This document shows positions 53,621 through 62,605 of a stretch of 64,000 bases of DNA, one piece after another (position 1 is the first letter of the stretch; each line of letters begins with the position of its first letter). The notes below the pieces were generated by a model. It was not told where the DNA came from and ran no database searches. It saw nothing but the letters and a program-made list of their open reading frames with translations. A program made the translations under genes and the position numbers. Source of the stretch: IOR16 sp963521065 (GTDB lineage: Bacteria > Bacillota > Clostridia > Peptostreptococcales > Anaerovoracaceae); assembly GCA_963521065.1 (NCBI GenBank), contig CAUQTI010000015.1, positions 1-64,000 on the forward strand. Reading direction: 5' to 3'.

Positions 53621-53674
53621 TATATTATAAAAGTGAAATTATAGTTACAAGATATTTTTAATAGGAGGTAATTT

Positions 53675-55108
53675 ATGAAAAAAGAAACAAAGCGTTTGGA
53701 ATTTTATGGCGGCGTATGGATGTCTTTTCTGCCGTTTATCGTGTTTTTGACGTTGATTGTCTTGACGACCTTTCATTGGGCATCTATTTCAGACGGCGCC
53801 TTGTGGGTTCCTGCATTTGCGGCGCTGGCAATTCCTTTCTTCCTCGCAAAGAATAAGAAAGATTACGCGGATGCGGTCATTGAAGGGATGGCAAGCAAAG
53901 AAGCCATTATTCCTGTAGTCTGCTGGATTTTTGCAGGCGTATTCTCAAGAATTTTACGCATGTCTGGCCTTGCATCTGGTGTTGCGGGTGTTGCAGCCGG
54001 ATTAGGGGTAAACAGTACTTTGTTCGCAGTGATTACCTTCATTGCATCCGCAGTCTTTGCAACGGCATCGGGAACTGGTTTCGGTACCATTGCAGCCGGA
54101 ATGGGAGTTCTTTATCCGGCCGGTGTTGCGCTTGGAGGAAATCCGGGTCTGTTAGCGGGTGCCATCATATCCGGAGCTGCATTCGGGGACAACCTTGCAC
54201 CTGTATCAGATACTACTATTTGCTCAGCGACTTCGCAAGGTGTTGACGTGCCGGGTGTTGTGCGTTCCAGACTAAAGTATGCTTTGGCAGCAGGAGCAAT
54301 TACCATTGTAAGTATTTTGATCTATGGAATGATCAGCGGAGGGAGTGCCGGTGTTGTAAGCTCTTATGCGTATGATCCAAAGACATTAATGATGTTTATA
54401 CCAGTTGTGATTACAATCTATGTAGCAATTAAAACAGGAGATATTATTATCGCAACCACAATCGGTTCTCTGATTGGAATCGTGACGGCCTGTGCATTTG
54501 GTCTTTTCGACTTTGTTCAGATTGATGCAGTGAATCCTACGGTTCCGGCAGTTATTTCAGTACATGGCGAAGGACTGGATCGTACGGTTGACGGGGTTAT
54601 TTATACCGGCATTGCGAGTATGCTGCAAGTCTGTATTTTAGCACTTCTGTTGTTCGGCTCCATTTCAATCATGAGAAAAGGGCAAGGCGATATTCAATTA
54701 CTGAATGCACTGGGGAAAGTAGCAAAGACTCCATTTTCAGCAGAGGTCACAATTTCGTTAATGGTTATTATACTTTCCGCACTGATGGGGCTCAATGCAC
54801 CTGCGATTTTGGCGGTCGGAGCTTCCTTTGCAAAACCAATGGCAAAGCAGCATGGGATCAGCCCTTACCGGACTGCAAATCTTATGGATGCACAATCCAA
54901 CACCTTATGCTATTGTCTTCCTTGGACTCCGGCGATGATTTATACGCTTGGATTCGCAGCGGACAGCAATGCACCGCTTAGCGCAGTTCAAATTATGCCA
55001 TTTGTATTCTATTCCTTTGCAATGCTAGCTGTCATGTTTATCAGTATGGTTCTTGGAATTGGAAGATACGATTTTATGGATAAAGTAAAAGAGCAGGAAG
55101 CGGCATAA
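53675..55108 (+). CDS. NhaC-family Na+-coupled antiporter
   Basis: A 477-residue polytopic membrane protein with about 11-12 hydrophobic segments. The family core is SGAAFGDNLAPVSDTT near residue 170, together with paired discontinuous-helix regions (ASGTGFGTIAAGMG and DAQSNTLCYCLPWTP). NhaC relatives exchange sodium or protons for each other or for organic acids and amino acids. Because the controlling kinase carries an amino-acid-type binding domain, an organic substrate is more likely here than plain Na+/H+ exchange. AGGAGGTAATTT precedes the ATG. Confidence 0.88.
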   Translation: MKKETKRLEFYGGVWMSFLPFIVFLTLIVLTTFHWASISDGALWVPAFAALAIPFFLAKNKKDYADAVIEGMASKEAIIPVVCWIFAGVFSRILRMSGLASGVAGVAAGLGVNSTLFAVITFIASAVFATASGTGFGTIAAGMGVLYPAGVALGGNPGLLAGAIISGAAFGDNLAPVSDTTICSATSQGVDVPGVVRSRLKYALAAGAITIVSILIYGMISGGSAGVVSSYAYDPKTLMMFIPVVITIYVAIKTGDIIIATTIGSLIGIVTACAFGLFDFVQIDAVNPTVPAVISVHGEGLDRTVDGVIYTGIASMLQVCILALLLFGSISIMRKGQGDIQLLNALGKVAKTPFSAEVTISLMVIILSALMGLNAPAILAVGASFAKPMAKQHGISPYRTANLMDAQSNTLCYCLPWTPAMIYTLGFAADSNAPLSAVQIMPFVFYSFAMLAVMFISMVLGIGRYDFMDKVKEQEAA

Positions 55109-55139
55109 ATTTAAAACATGCCCCCCATATACTTGAAAT

Positions 55140-55240
55140 AACCTTCCTTCAAGACGATTTGAAGCGGCATTCTGTTTCGCATTTGATAGAGCTGACTTGA
55201 AGAACATGAGAGATGCGAGCGAGGCGGAGGAAGGTTTTTC
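55140..55240 (+). ncRNA. Structured RNA or repeat candidate
   Basis: AACCTTCC (55,140-55,147) pairs with GGAAGGTT (55,229-55,236) to close a region with an inner hairpin (CTTCAA with TTGAAG) and a further CGCAT/ATGCG pairing; a T-run follows. Could be a terminator of NhaC, a palindromic repeat, or a small RNA. Assigned from folding by eye only. Confidence 0.35.
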
Positions 55241-55277
55241 AATATTATAAAAAGTTAATAGAAACTTAAGGAAAGAG

Positions 55278-55317
55278 GAACTCCGTTATGATAAAATAAA
55301 AAAAGGAGTTCTTTTTT
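55278..55317 (+). terminator. Intrinsic terminator
   Basis: GAACTCC pairs with GGAGTTC across a 20-base A-rich loop and is followed by TTTTTT. Confidence 0.75.
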
Positions 55318-55469
55318 GTCGAAAACAAATAAATGATTTGTAATAACATAAAAAATATTTTTTACCATTGTTTTTGGAAAAAAGATAAAAAATTTATAAT
55401 TTCTTTGAAACATTTTAGGGATAAAGAGCGTCTAATTATATACAAGATGGGTAAAAGGGGACTTGCAAA

Positions 55470-56210
55470 ATGGGAAATCAGACGGTGCCGTCTTCCAGTG
55501 GTGAAAGAAAACCATTGATTGAAGTGAAACATGTACGGAAAATATACCGAATGGGCGATGAAAAGGTCGTCGCTTTAAACGATATCAATCTTACAATTGA
55601 AAAGGGTGAAATTGCGTGTTTTCTTGGCACGTCGGGATCGGGAAAATCCACATTTCTCAATATGGTAGCCGGTTTGGAAAAGCCGACAAGAGGTGAGATT
55701 TTTATCGGGGGGATTCCGATTCATAAACTAAATGAAGCGAATGTAACTTTGTTTCGTCAGAAAAATATCGGTTTTATATTTCAGGCATATCACCTGATGA
55801 CAATGATGACAGCGGTAGAGAATGTAAGCTTGCCGCTGATTTTTCGTGGAGTGGAAAAAAAGAAGCGCAACGCAGTGGCGAAGGAAATGCTTCAAGCGGT
55901 GGGACTGAAAGGCTACGAAAAGCGAAAGCCGTCTCAAATGTCGGGGGGGCAGCAGCAGCGCGTTGGAATCGCAAGAGCACTCGCAGGCAATCCTAAAATC
56001 ATTTTTGCGGATGAGCCTACCGGTAATTTGGATACCAATACAACCAAAGAAGTGATGGATTTGATTGTGAATCAAGTAAGAAGGCACGATCAGACCCTGA
56101 TTCTGGTAACACATGATCGGAGCATTGCAAGTTATGCAGATAAGGTCGTTACCATTCAAGATGGCGATATTGTAAACATAGAACTGAAAAAGAACGAAAA
56201 AAAATTATAA
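55470..56210 (+). CDS. MacB/LolD-type ABC transporter ATPase
   Basis: A 246-residue ATPase. Walker A GTSGSGKST is near residue 53, signature MSGGQQQRVGIARAL near 160 and Walker B KIIFADEPTGNLDTNT. The GNLD after Walker B marks the MacB/LolD/FtsE group, which works by mechanotransmission rather than pore transport. It is encoded before an exported protein and a MacB-type permease, so the three likely form one system. Confidence 0.93.
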   Translation: MGNQTVPSSSGERKPLIEVKHVRKIYRMGDEKVVALNDINLTIEKGEIACFLGTSGSGKSTFLNMVAGLEKPTRGEIFIGGIPIHKLNEANVTLFRQKNIGFIFQAYHLMTMMTAVENVSLPLIFRGVEKKKRNAVAKEMLQAVGLKGYEKRKPSQMSGGQQQRVGIARALAGNPKIIFADEPTGNLDTNTTKEVMDLIVNQVRRHDQTLILVTHDRSIASYADKVVTIQDGDIVNIELKKNEKKL

Positions 56211-56239
56211 GAGGGGACGAAGGAGGAAATTTCGTAACA

Positions 56240-58276
56240 ATGAATGGTGTGAATCAAAAAGAAACGCTGAGAGGATCAAAGCGTATGAGACAATTTTTTA
56301 GCGGCTTTTTAGCGCTGTTATTAGCAGTCGGCTTTTTAAATTTTCCGGATGCTGTTTACGCGGCAGGCTCAATTAATATTCGACATATGGGAGGTTATTC
56401 CGGCGCACAAGGCGAAGAAGTAACGGTGAATATGGTAGTGGAGAATGCAACTGCTGATTCTCTGGAATTTGATAAAGCTACCTTGTATCTTTCCGGAGAT
56501 GGGGTGTCTTCAAAAGAAATTAGCGGCAGTAAAATTACTGTGCTTGCAGGGAAAAATTACAGCTTGAATTTTAAAGCCAGTATTCGAAACTCGGCTGAAG
56601 TTGGGGACAGCAATTTGACAGTTACTCTGTACAACAATGACAAGGTGGTGGCATCCCAGTCGTTCAGTGATGATTTTGAAGTATATGATAAAAGTTCTGT
56701 GCCAAGCAGCGGCTATACAGGGGACTATATCGTCAGCTTTGACATTGAGTGTAATACCAACCATGCAGAGGGCCTGCTCGCCGGTTCCGATAATGTTTTA
56801 ACGGTAGAGCTCTTCAACAGAGGGAATACCTATGTAAAAAATACGGAGATCAGCTTGACTCTGCCGGAGGGAATTACGCCTTATCATTCTGCAGCTTCTG
56901 TGAATGCCGGTTATATTACAATCGGCAGCCGTTACACTGCGAAATTTCCGCTGACGGTCGATTCTAAGATGGAAAGCAAGAACTACCCGATTGAAGTAAA
57001 CATATCCGGAGCGGATACAAGAAATTCTTCTCAAAGTGTAAAAAAAGTATTTTATCTGCCTGTTGTTGCAGGGAACAGTACATATTCCACAGACAACGTC
57101 GAGGTTACGGACGTATCCATACCGAACCAGGTGCTTGGCGGGGATGATTTCACCCTTTCCTTTGCGGTAAAGAATCAAGGCAGTACAGATGCAAGTGATT
57201 TAAAAATATCGGTGGAAATGCCGGAGGGGATCGTCAATAAAACGAAAAATGTATTTTCTTTAAAGAAATTAGAGAAAAACAGTACAAAGAACTATAGCGT
57301 TACCATGGTGTGTCCGGACAAGACAACCGAAAAATATTACTCCTTTAAGATTAGCGTAGAGCCGCTGAGCGGAAAAGAAGGCAGCGCCGTTTCCCAATTC
57401 GCAGGAACGCTTGTAAAGGGTGTCGCAGGGAATTCAAAGACGCCGCAGCTTATGGTGGAATCTTATAACTATGGAGGTTCTTATGTGCAGGCCGGGGATG
57501 AATTTATACTAGACTTAGGGATTTATAACACGAATAAAACACAGGATTTACAAAATATTAAGGTCACCGTTACTTCGGAAGATGGAACCTTTATCCCTGT
57601 GCAGAGCAGTAATTCCTTCTATGTAGACGAGATAAAGGCGAAGCAGCGAACTGCACATTCTCTTCATATGACGACAAAACGTGACTCTGAGCAGAAAACC
57701 TCAAGCTTGACCGTCGATATGAGCTATGAGGACGGGGAAGGCAACGCACTTACCGCAAAAGATATTATTTCAATTCCGATTATGCAGGAAACGAGGCTTG
57801 TGATTGACGATATTATTGCTCCTTCTGAGCTTTACGCCGGAATGCAGACAGGAACTTCCTTAAAGTTTTACAATATGGGAAAAACCGTTTTAAATAATCT
57901 GCGTGTGGATGTGAGCGGCGATTTTGACACGATGGAATCCAACCTCTACTACGTGGGGAATATGGAGGCCGGAAAGAGCGATTCCTTTGATTTCTCTTTT
58001 ACGCCGAGGCAGGAAGGTGCAATGACGGGTATCGTTACCTTTATTTATGAAAATGCATCTGGGGAAGAAATGCGTTTTGAGAAGCCGTTTGAATTTCAGG
58101 TTATGTCAGAAATGCCATTTGAAGACCCCGAAATGATGCCCGAAGAAGAAGTTAAAAAGAAGCCGTGGCTGGCAATTGGGATTGGAGCGGCAGCTCTGGT
58201 TGTAATCGGCGGATTTATTTTCTGGAAAAAGAGAAGGCAGAAAAAGCTTCATCAGGAGATGGAAATCGATGAATAA
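56240..58276 (+). CDS. Exported COG1361-like multi-domain surface protein
   Basis: A 678-residue exported, membrane-anchored protein. A signal peptide (cleavage about residue 42, after VYAA) follows a basic N-terminus; several Ig-like CARDB/NEW3-type repeats fill residues 50-630 (EVTVNMVVENATADSLEF, FTLSFAVKNQGSTDASDL, TSLKFYNMGKTVLNNL); a C-terminal membrane helix (WLAIGIGAAALVVIGGFIFW) and basic tail hold it in the membrane. GGAGG precedes the ATG; ATG 56,285 is an alternative start. It overlaps the permease gene by eight bases. Probably the sensor or periplasmic partner of the ABC system. Confidence 0.8.
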   Translation: MNGVNQKETLRGSKRMRQFFSGFLALLLAVGFLNFPDAVYAAGSINIRHMGGYSGAQGEEVTVNMVVENATADSLEFDKATLYLSGDGVSSKEISGSKITVLAGKNYSLNFKASIRNSAEVGDSNLTVTLYNNDKVVASQSFSDDFEVYDKSSVPSSGYTGDYIVSFDIECNTNHAEGLLAGSDNVLTVELFNRGNTYVKNTEISLTLPEGITPYHSAASVNAGYITIGSRYTAKFPLTVDSKMESKNYPIEVNISGADTRNSSQSVKKVFYLPVVAGNSTYSTDNVEVTDVSIPNQVLGGDDFTLSFAVKNQGSTDASDLKISVEMPEGIVNKTKNVFSLKKLEKNSTKNYSVTMVCPDKTTEKYYSFKISVEPLSGKEGSAVSQFAGTLVKGVAGNSKTPQLMVESYNYGGSYVQAGDEFILDLGIYNTNKTQDLQNIKVTVTSEDGTFIPVQSSNSFYVDEIKAKQRTAHSLHMTTKRDSEQKTSSLTVDMSYEDGEGNALTAKDIISIPIMQETRLVIDDIIAPSELYAGMQTGTSLKFYNMGKTVLNNLRVDVSGDFDTMESNLYYVGNMEAGKSDSFDFSFTPRQEGAMTGIVTFIYENASGEEMRFEKPFEFQVMSEMPFEDPEMMPEEEVKKKPWLAIGIGAAALVVIGGFIFWKKRRQKKLHQEMEIDE

Positions 58277-59606
58277 TTGGGATTTAATCAGTCTATGCGG
58301 AAGAAACCTTCTGCGGAGGCGAACCAGAACTCTGTTGGCAATTATGGGAGTTGTTGTGGGGACCTGTGCAATTGTTGTTATGCTCTCCATCGGTTTCGGG
58401 TTGTCTGCCAGCTTTCAGGAACAAATCGAAAGCTATGGGAATCTGCATCTGGTGAATGTCCGCACGGGAGGCGGCGGAATGGGTTCTAACGCGAGTGGAG
58501 ATAAGAAGCCCGCAGTACTGGATAATAAAACAATTTCAGAGATTGAGCGGATTGAAGGTGTAGATGCGGCTTCTCCAACGATCTCAGAATATTTAACTCT
58601 TGTTATTGGAAAATATATTGCACAATCAGAAGTGATTGGGATTCGTCCGGAAGTCATGCAGAAGTTTGGATACGATGTCGAGGACGGCCGCCTTTTACAG
58701 CAGGGAGATAAGTACGCTGTTGTCTTTGGAAATCAAGTGCCGACATGGTTTTACAACCCCAAGAAAACGCAGGATTATAGCTGGGGTGGTGAGCCTCAGG
58801 TAGATGTTCTTACCAACAAACTAATGATTACGGGAGATTATGAATACGGGCAGAAAAGACAAAGCTCTCCCGATGAAGAAAAAATTATATATCCGGAATA
58901 CAAGGCAAAAGGCGTGGGGATTTTAGCAAATCCTAATGATGAGTCCGCGTGGAGCGCGTATATGAGCTTAGAGGGGCTGGAGCAAATTCAAAAAGATTTG
59001 AAAAAAGCAAGGAAAGAGAATACAGGTTTTCAGACAAAGGGATACGAGCAGGTTATGGTTTACGTTGGAAATATTAACGACGTGGAGGCCGTAAGTGAAA
59101 CGATAAGAGGCATGGGCTTTCAGACAGACAGTTTGAATGACTGGCTAAAATCTATGCAGGATACGGCACGCATGATTCAAGGCATCTTGGGAGGAATCGG
59201 AGCGATTTCCCTTTTAGTGGCAGCACTTGGTATTACGAACACTATGATTATGTCTATTTATGAGAGAACGAAGGAAATTGGCGTCATGAAGGTCATTGGT
59301 GCAAATTTGCGAGACATTAAAAGGATGTTTTTATTAGAAGCCGCAATGATTGGTTTTCTGGGGGGAATTACTGGATTGGCATTAAGCTATATCTTGTCGC
59401 TTTTAATGAATACAGTGCTCTTAGGAGCAATGAGCAGTGTTCTGGGAAGCATAGGCGGAGGAATGGGATCGACGGTTTCCATCATTCCATGGTGGGTTGC
59501 CGTAGGCTCGTTGATTTTCTCTACCTCAATTGGTGTTCTTTCTGGATATCATCCTGCACGCCGTGCGATGAATTTAAGTGCGTTAGAAAGCTTGAAAAAT
59601 GAATAA
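58269..59606 (+). CDS. MacB-type ABC transporter permease
   Basis: A 445-residue MacB/FtsX-type permease: one N-terminal membrane helix (LLAIMGVVVGTCAIVVMLSI), a large extracellular MacB_PCD domain (residues about 45-290), and three C-terminal helices (ALGITNTMIMSIYERTKEIG core). The extracellular loop has a Gly-rich stretch (GGGGMGSNASGD). It should couple ATP use by the ATPase encoded at 55,470 to an outside event involving the neighbouring exported protein. Confidence 0.92.
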   Translation: MNNWDLISLCGRNLLRRRTRTLLAIMGVVVGTCAIVVMLSIGFGLSASFQEQIESYGNLHLVNVRTGGGGMGSNASGDKKPAVLDNKTISEIERIEGVDAASPTISEYLTLVIGKYIAQSEVIGIRPEVMQKFGYDVEDGRLLQQGDKYAVVFGNQVPTWFYNPKKTQDYSWGGEPQVDVLTNKLMITGDYEYGQKRQSSPDEEKIIYPEYKAKGVGILANPNDESAWSAYMSLEGLEQIQKDLKKARKENTGFQTKGYEQVMVYVGNINDVEAVSETIRGMGFQTDSLNDWLKSMQDTARMIQGILGGIGAISLLVAALGITNTMIMSIYERTKEIGVMKVIGANLRDIKRMFLLEAAMIGFLGGITGLALSYILSLLMNTVLLGAMSSVLGSIGGGMGSTVSIIPWWVAVGSLIFSTSIGVLSGYHPARRAMNLSALESLKNE

Positions 59607-59645
59607 TAAAAATGGTTATATCCTGTGGAGTTAGGTGGTGGATCT

Positions 59646-60092
59646 ATGGAAAAAATCAAACAAAAAATTGGGAAGCTGGCAAATTTAGTCTTTTACTTAT
59701 GCAGTCTTTTGGAGGGGATTATTTCAATCATTATCTTACTGGTCATCGTGATAGAAACTATTTTTTTGGTAGAGCGGTTCGATGTCCTTGATTTTCAGAA
59801 TATAGCGTCTGGGCAGATTAATTCACTTCTAGGCAGTATCCTTTGGCTGGTTATTGGATTGGAGTTTATTAAAATGCTCATGGAGCATTCACATGGAGCG
59901 GTGTTAGAAGTCTTGCTTTTTGCGATTGCGCGGCAGATGATTGTCGAGCACACGTCTATGGTAGAAAATTTTTTCGCCGTTGCTGCGATTGCAGGTATTT
60001 TTGCAATCCGAAAATTCTTATATAATAAGGATGAGGACAAGGAGCCTGTTTTGGGAAGTAAGTTCTTCCCACCCAAACAAAAGCAAGAGTAA
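59646..60092 (+). CDS. Small multi-pass membrane protein, possibly PsiE-like
   Basis: A 148-residue protein with about four hydrophobic segments and a basic C-terminus. The GLEFIKML and IARQMIVEHTSMVENFF stretches recall the PsiE family of small membrane proteins, but the resemblance is modest. ATG 59,646 has GGTGG eight bases upstream; GTG 59,625 is less likely. It may be co-transcribed with the MacB operon 39 bases upstream. Confidence 0.6.
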   Translation: MEKIKQKIGKLANLVFYLCSLLEGIISIIILLVIVIETIFLVERFDVLDFQNIASGQINSLLGSILWLVIGLEFIKMLMEHSHGAVLEVLLFAIARQMIVEHTSMVENFFAVAAIAGIFAIRKFLYNKDEDKEPVLGSKFFPPKQKQE

Positions 60093-60112
60093 ATGATGGA
60101 ACAATAGAAAAA

Positions 60113-60146
60113 GAAGCGCGGTGACAAATCAATCACTGCGCTTTTT
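60113..60146. terminator. Bidirectional terminator
   Basis: AGCGCGGTGA pairs with TCACTGCGCT across an eight-base loop, with a T-run on one side and an A-run on the other, between two convergent genes. Confidence 0.88.
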
Positions 60147-60182
60147 CGTATGTACAGAAAATAAAGTTTAACTGTTTTTAAA

Positions 60183-61298
60183 TTAGTTCTCTTGGAACAG
60201 ATAGGCATTTACTGGATTTCCGAAATCAACACCATCCGCAACGTTTCCCCAAATCTCACTGTCGAGCGCAATGGAGAGCCAAGGTCTTTTTGATTCCCCA
60301 TCATAAAGATAAAAGGTATATTGTGTTCCGTGGGTAATATAATTTTCCCTATAAATCATTCGTCCTTTATCATCATAATGTATTTTGCCAAAGGAGTCAG
60401 CCGTTCCATATACCTCATCAGACCGTGTATAGTCTACGGTGCGAAGAAGACCATTTTTTTGGTAGGTGAGATTAATCTCGTTTAGAATATCAGATTTGTT
60501 ATTTGTGGCATCTGCAATTTTCACAAGCTTTTCGGATGTATCATAGGTGCATGTAAAGTCACGTCCGGGATTATTATTGTATAAATCAGCAGTATAAGCA
60601 GTCCATTTTCCGTCGTCATCAAATTCAGTATAATCTTTGTAAATCCAAAATTTTTGATTTATGTTCAGGACATCCGCAGCAATACCATTATTATTTCCTG
60701 TATTTTCATATTTTGTAATGAAAGGAAATGGAAGACTGCTTAGATACTCATAATCGATTGCAGCGACCAAATTTTTCTTTGTATCGAGCAGGCTCTCGTG
60801 ACTTGTACGTTGTTGAGAGTCACAAGTGTAGGAAAGATAGCCTATGTTTTGAAAGTCACTTGAATTTATGGTTGTACAGATGATTGCATTCTGTGTTACA
60901 TCTGCATTTTCAACCTGAATACCAGAAGGGCTGCCATAAAGGTAAAAAACAAAACTCATTTTCCCTTTTGCTTCTTCTGAATAATGCTCCACAAGGGGGC
61001 GTCCGTTATCGTACGTTACAGAGTCCGGAGCTTCTTTATAGGTTTCCGCTTTTTGAAGGTATTCCTTAATAAGCAGTTTTTTCTGTTTTTCTTCTAGAGA
61101 AGAAGAGAGATAAATTGTATCACGAAGTTTTTGCTCTCTTGCCTTTGAGTCAGAATCCCCCTCAAAATTATTATTAAAAGAGAGAATCGTCTGCACCGCT
61201 TCTGGGGCGGGACTTTCCGTGTTATCGCCTGAATTTTGACTGGCACACGATGTAAATAAAATAGTGAAAACTACAATTGAAAACAAGATTCGTTTCAT
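60183..61298 (-). CDS. Secreted lipoprotein of unknown function
   Basis: A 371-residue lipoprotein: a short signal sequence ends with the lipobox FTSC, placing the lipidated cysteine at residue 18. The mature part is rich in Asn, Asp and Tyr and contains repeat-like strands (YDNGRPLVEHYSEEAKGKM, YDTSEKLVKIAD, YDDKGRMIYRENY) that resemble RHS/YD-type or MORN-like wave patterns. No enzyme motif is seen. AAGGAG precedes the ATG. It is alone on the minus strand between two plus-strand operons. Confidence 0.65.
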   Translation of the reverse strand: MKRILFSIVVFTILFTSCASQNSGDNTESPAPEAVQTILSFNNNFEGDSDSKAREQKLRDTIYLSSSLEEKQKKLLIKEYLQKAETYKEAPDSVTYDNGRPLVEHYSEEAKGKMSFVFYLYGSPSGIQVENADVTQNAIICTTINSSDFQNIGYLSYTCDSQQRTSHESLLDTKKNLVAAIDYEYLSSLPFPFITKYENTGNNNGIAADVLNINQKFWIYKDYTEFDDDGKWTAYTADLYNNNPGRDFTCTYDTSEKLVKIADATNNKSDILNEINLTYQKNGLLRTVDYTRSDEVYGTADSFGKIHYDDKGRMIYRENYITHGTQYTFYLYDGESKRPWLSIALDSEIWGNVADGVDFGNPVNAYLFQEN

Positions 61299-61543
61299 AC
61301 AAGTACTCCTTCACAGTATATAAGTGATTCCAGCAAACTAGCTCTTTCGGGGATTGTGCAATTTGTAAAGAACACATAAAAATTCCGAAGTATGCAAGCC
61401 TTTTTGCCGGATCAGTTGGCGCTTACATTTGTTGCTGTGTTATTATACCAAAATATTCCGACAGATACAATAAATAAAATCTGAAGGAAGTGATGTCAAG
61501 CGGTAGGTCGATTTATGTAATCGGCAAACTTAGAATAATCAGC

Positions 61544-61572
61544 TTGACTTACTTAGAAAAACAGAATATAAT
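61544..61572 (+). promoter_or_regulatory. Strong vegetative promoter of rplM-rpsI
   Basis: TTGACT (61,544-61,549) and TATAAT (61,567-61,572) with exact 17-base spacing. This matches the consensus at 11 of 12 positions. Confidence 0.85.
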
Positions 61573-61639
61573 ATTCATGCATTATGTGCAAAATGTAATA
61601 TTATATAAAAATACTAAGAGATCGTGTAAAGAGCCCTTT

Positions 61640-61742
61640 TACCGGGGGTTTTTAACATAAGGTACAGGCTGGTTACCGGCCGAGGCCGAAAGAAGTTATT
61701 GCAGTGTAACCGAACACGATTGCTAAAGCAATCTCAGTAGGT
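61640..61742 (+). promoter_or_regulatory. Structured mRNA leader, likely L13 leader
   Basis: GGTTAC (61,671-61,676) pairs with GTAACC (61,706-61,711) around an inner CGGCC/GGCCG hairpin; a second hairpin GATTGC-TAAA-GCAATC lies at 61,718-61,733, just before the ribosome binding site. Its place and shape fit the Firmicute ribosomal protein L13 leader, thought to mediate autoregulation. Assigned by eye. Confidence 0.55.
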
Positions 61743-61754
61743 ATGGAGGTAAAA

Positions 61755-62183
61755 ATGAAGTCATTTATTGCAAAGCCTCATGAAGTGGAAAGAAAGTGGT
61801 ATGTAATCGATGCTGAGGGAAAAACTCTCGGACGTTTAGCCACAGAAGTCGCTTCTGTATTAAGAGGAAAGAGAAAGCCAATCTACACACCGCATGTGGA
61901 TACAGGTGACTATGTCATCATTATCAATGCAGAGAAGGTAGAAGTAACCGGAAAGAAAAGAAAAGAGAAAATTTATAAGAGACATACGGGATTCCCGGGT
62001 GGTCTTCGTGAATTGACTTTTGAAAAGTTGCAGGCAAGAAAACCAGAAGAAATTATTCGCCATGCGGTGAAGGGCATGATGCCGAAGGGACCTCTTGGAC
62101 GTGAAATGTACAAGAAGCTTAAGGTTTATGCAGGCCCAGAGCACAATCATGCAGCACAGAAACCAGAAATCTGGAATTATTAA
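61755..62183 (+). CDS. rplM: 50S ribosomal protein L13
   Basis: A 142-residue L13. It has KWYVIDAEGKTLGRLATEVA, GDYVIIINAEKVEVTGKK and the C-terminal VYAGPEHNHAAQKPE, all characteristic. ATG 61,755 is the start because GGAGG lies six bases before it; the ATG at 61,743 is inside the leader. Co-transcribed with rpsI, as in most bacteria. Confidence 0.97.
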   Translation: MKSFIAKPHEVERKWYVIDAEGKTLGRLATEVASVLRGKRKPIYTPHVDTGDYVIIINAEKVEVTGKKRKEKIYKRHTGFPGGLRELTFEKLQARKPEEIIRHAVKGMMPKGPLGREMYKKLKVYAGPEHNHAAQKPEIWNY

Positions 62184-62201
62184 TAAAGGGAGGAATCAGA
62201 A

Positions 62202-62594
62202 ATGGCAAAAATGCAGTACTGCGGAACAGGCAGAAGAAAATCATCCGTTGCTAGAGTTCGATTGGTCCCTGGCAAAGGCACAATTACAATAAACAAGAAG
62301 CCACTTGAAGAATACTTCGGGATGGAAATTGTTAAGAGAGAAGTAAGAAGACCGTTGGAAATCGCTGGTGTTGAAGGTCAATTTGACGTCATTGCTACGG
62401 TAAGAGGCGGCGGATTCACTGGTCAGGCTGGTGCGTTAAGACATGGTGTCTCCAGAGCACTTTGCGTTTTGGACATCGCGCATAGACCTGCTTTGAAATC
62501 AGCAGGGTTTTTAACAAGAGACCCAAGAATGAAGGAAAGAAAGAAATATGGACTGAAGAAAGCAAGAAAAGCTTCCCAGTTCAGCAAGCGTTAA
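62202..62594 (+). CDS. rpsI: 30S ribosomal protein S9
   Basis: A 130-residue S9. It starts with GTGRRKSSVARVRLVPGKG, has GGGFTGQAGALRHGVSRAL and ends in the conserved SQFSKR tail that reaches the ribosomal P site. It follows rplM by 18 bases and ends before a strong terminator. Confidence 0.98.
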   Translation: MAKMQYCGTGRRKSSVARVRLVPGKGTITINKKPLEEYFGMEIVKREVRRPLEIAGVEGQFDVIATVRGGGFTGQAGALRHGVSRALCVLDIAHRPALKSAGFLTRDPRMKERKKYGLKKARKASQFSKR

Positions 62595-62605
62595 TTTGTT
62601 TCCAT

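Larger units (their letters stand above)
53415..53674. other. Regulatory gap before the NhaC-family gene
   Basis: An AT-rich non-coding stretch, part of a 327-base gap between genes. It contains the palindrome at 53,533 and the sigma-54 promoter at 53,605. No open frame of note. Confidence 0.7.
55109..55469. other. Intergenic region with two hairpin elements
   Basis: No gene is seen. It holds the structured element at 55,140-55,240, an intrinsic terminator at 55,278-55,317 and, near the end, a TATAAT (55,395-55,400) that may be the -10 of the ABC operon promoter with a weak -35. Confidence 0.5.
61299..61754. other. Intergenic region upstream of rplM
   Basis: No gene is seen. The left part holds the upstream region of the lipoprotein gene on the minus strand; the right part holds the rplM promoter (61,544) and a structured leader (61,640-61,742). 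Confidence 0.7.

Noticed and set aside
53675..55108. Simple Na+/H+ antiporter annotation
   Set aside because: The family is broad, and control by an amino-acid-type sensor kinase suggests an organic substrate; kept only as NhaC-family.
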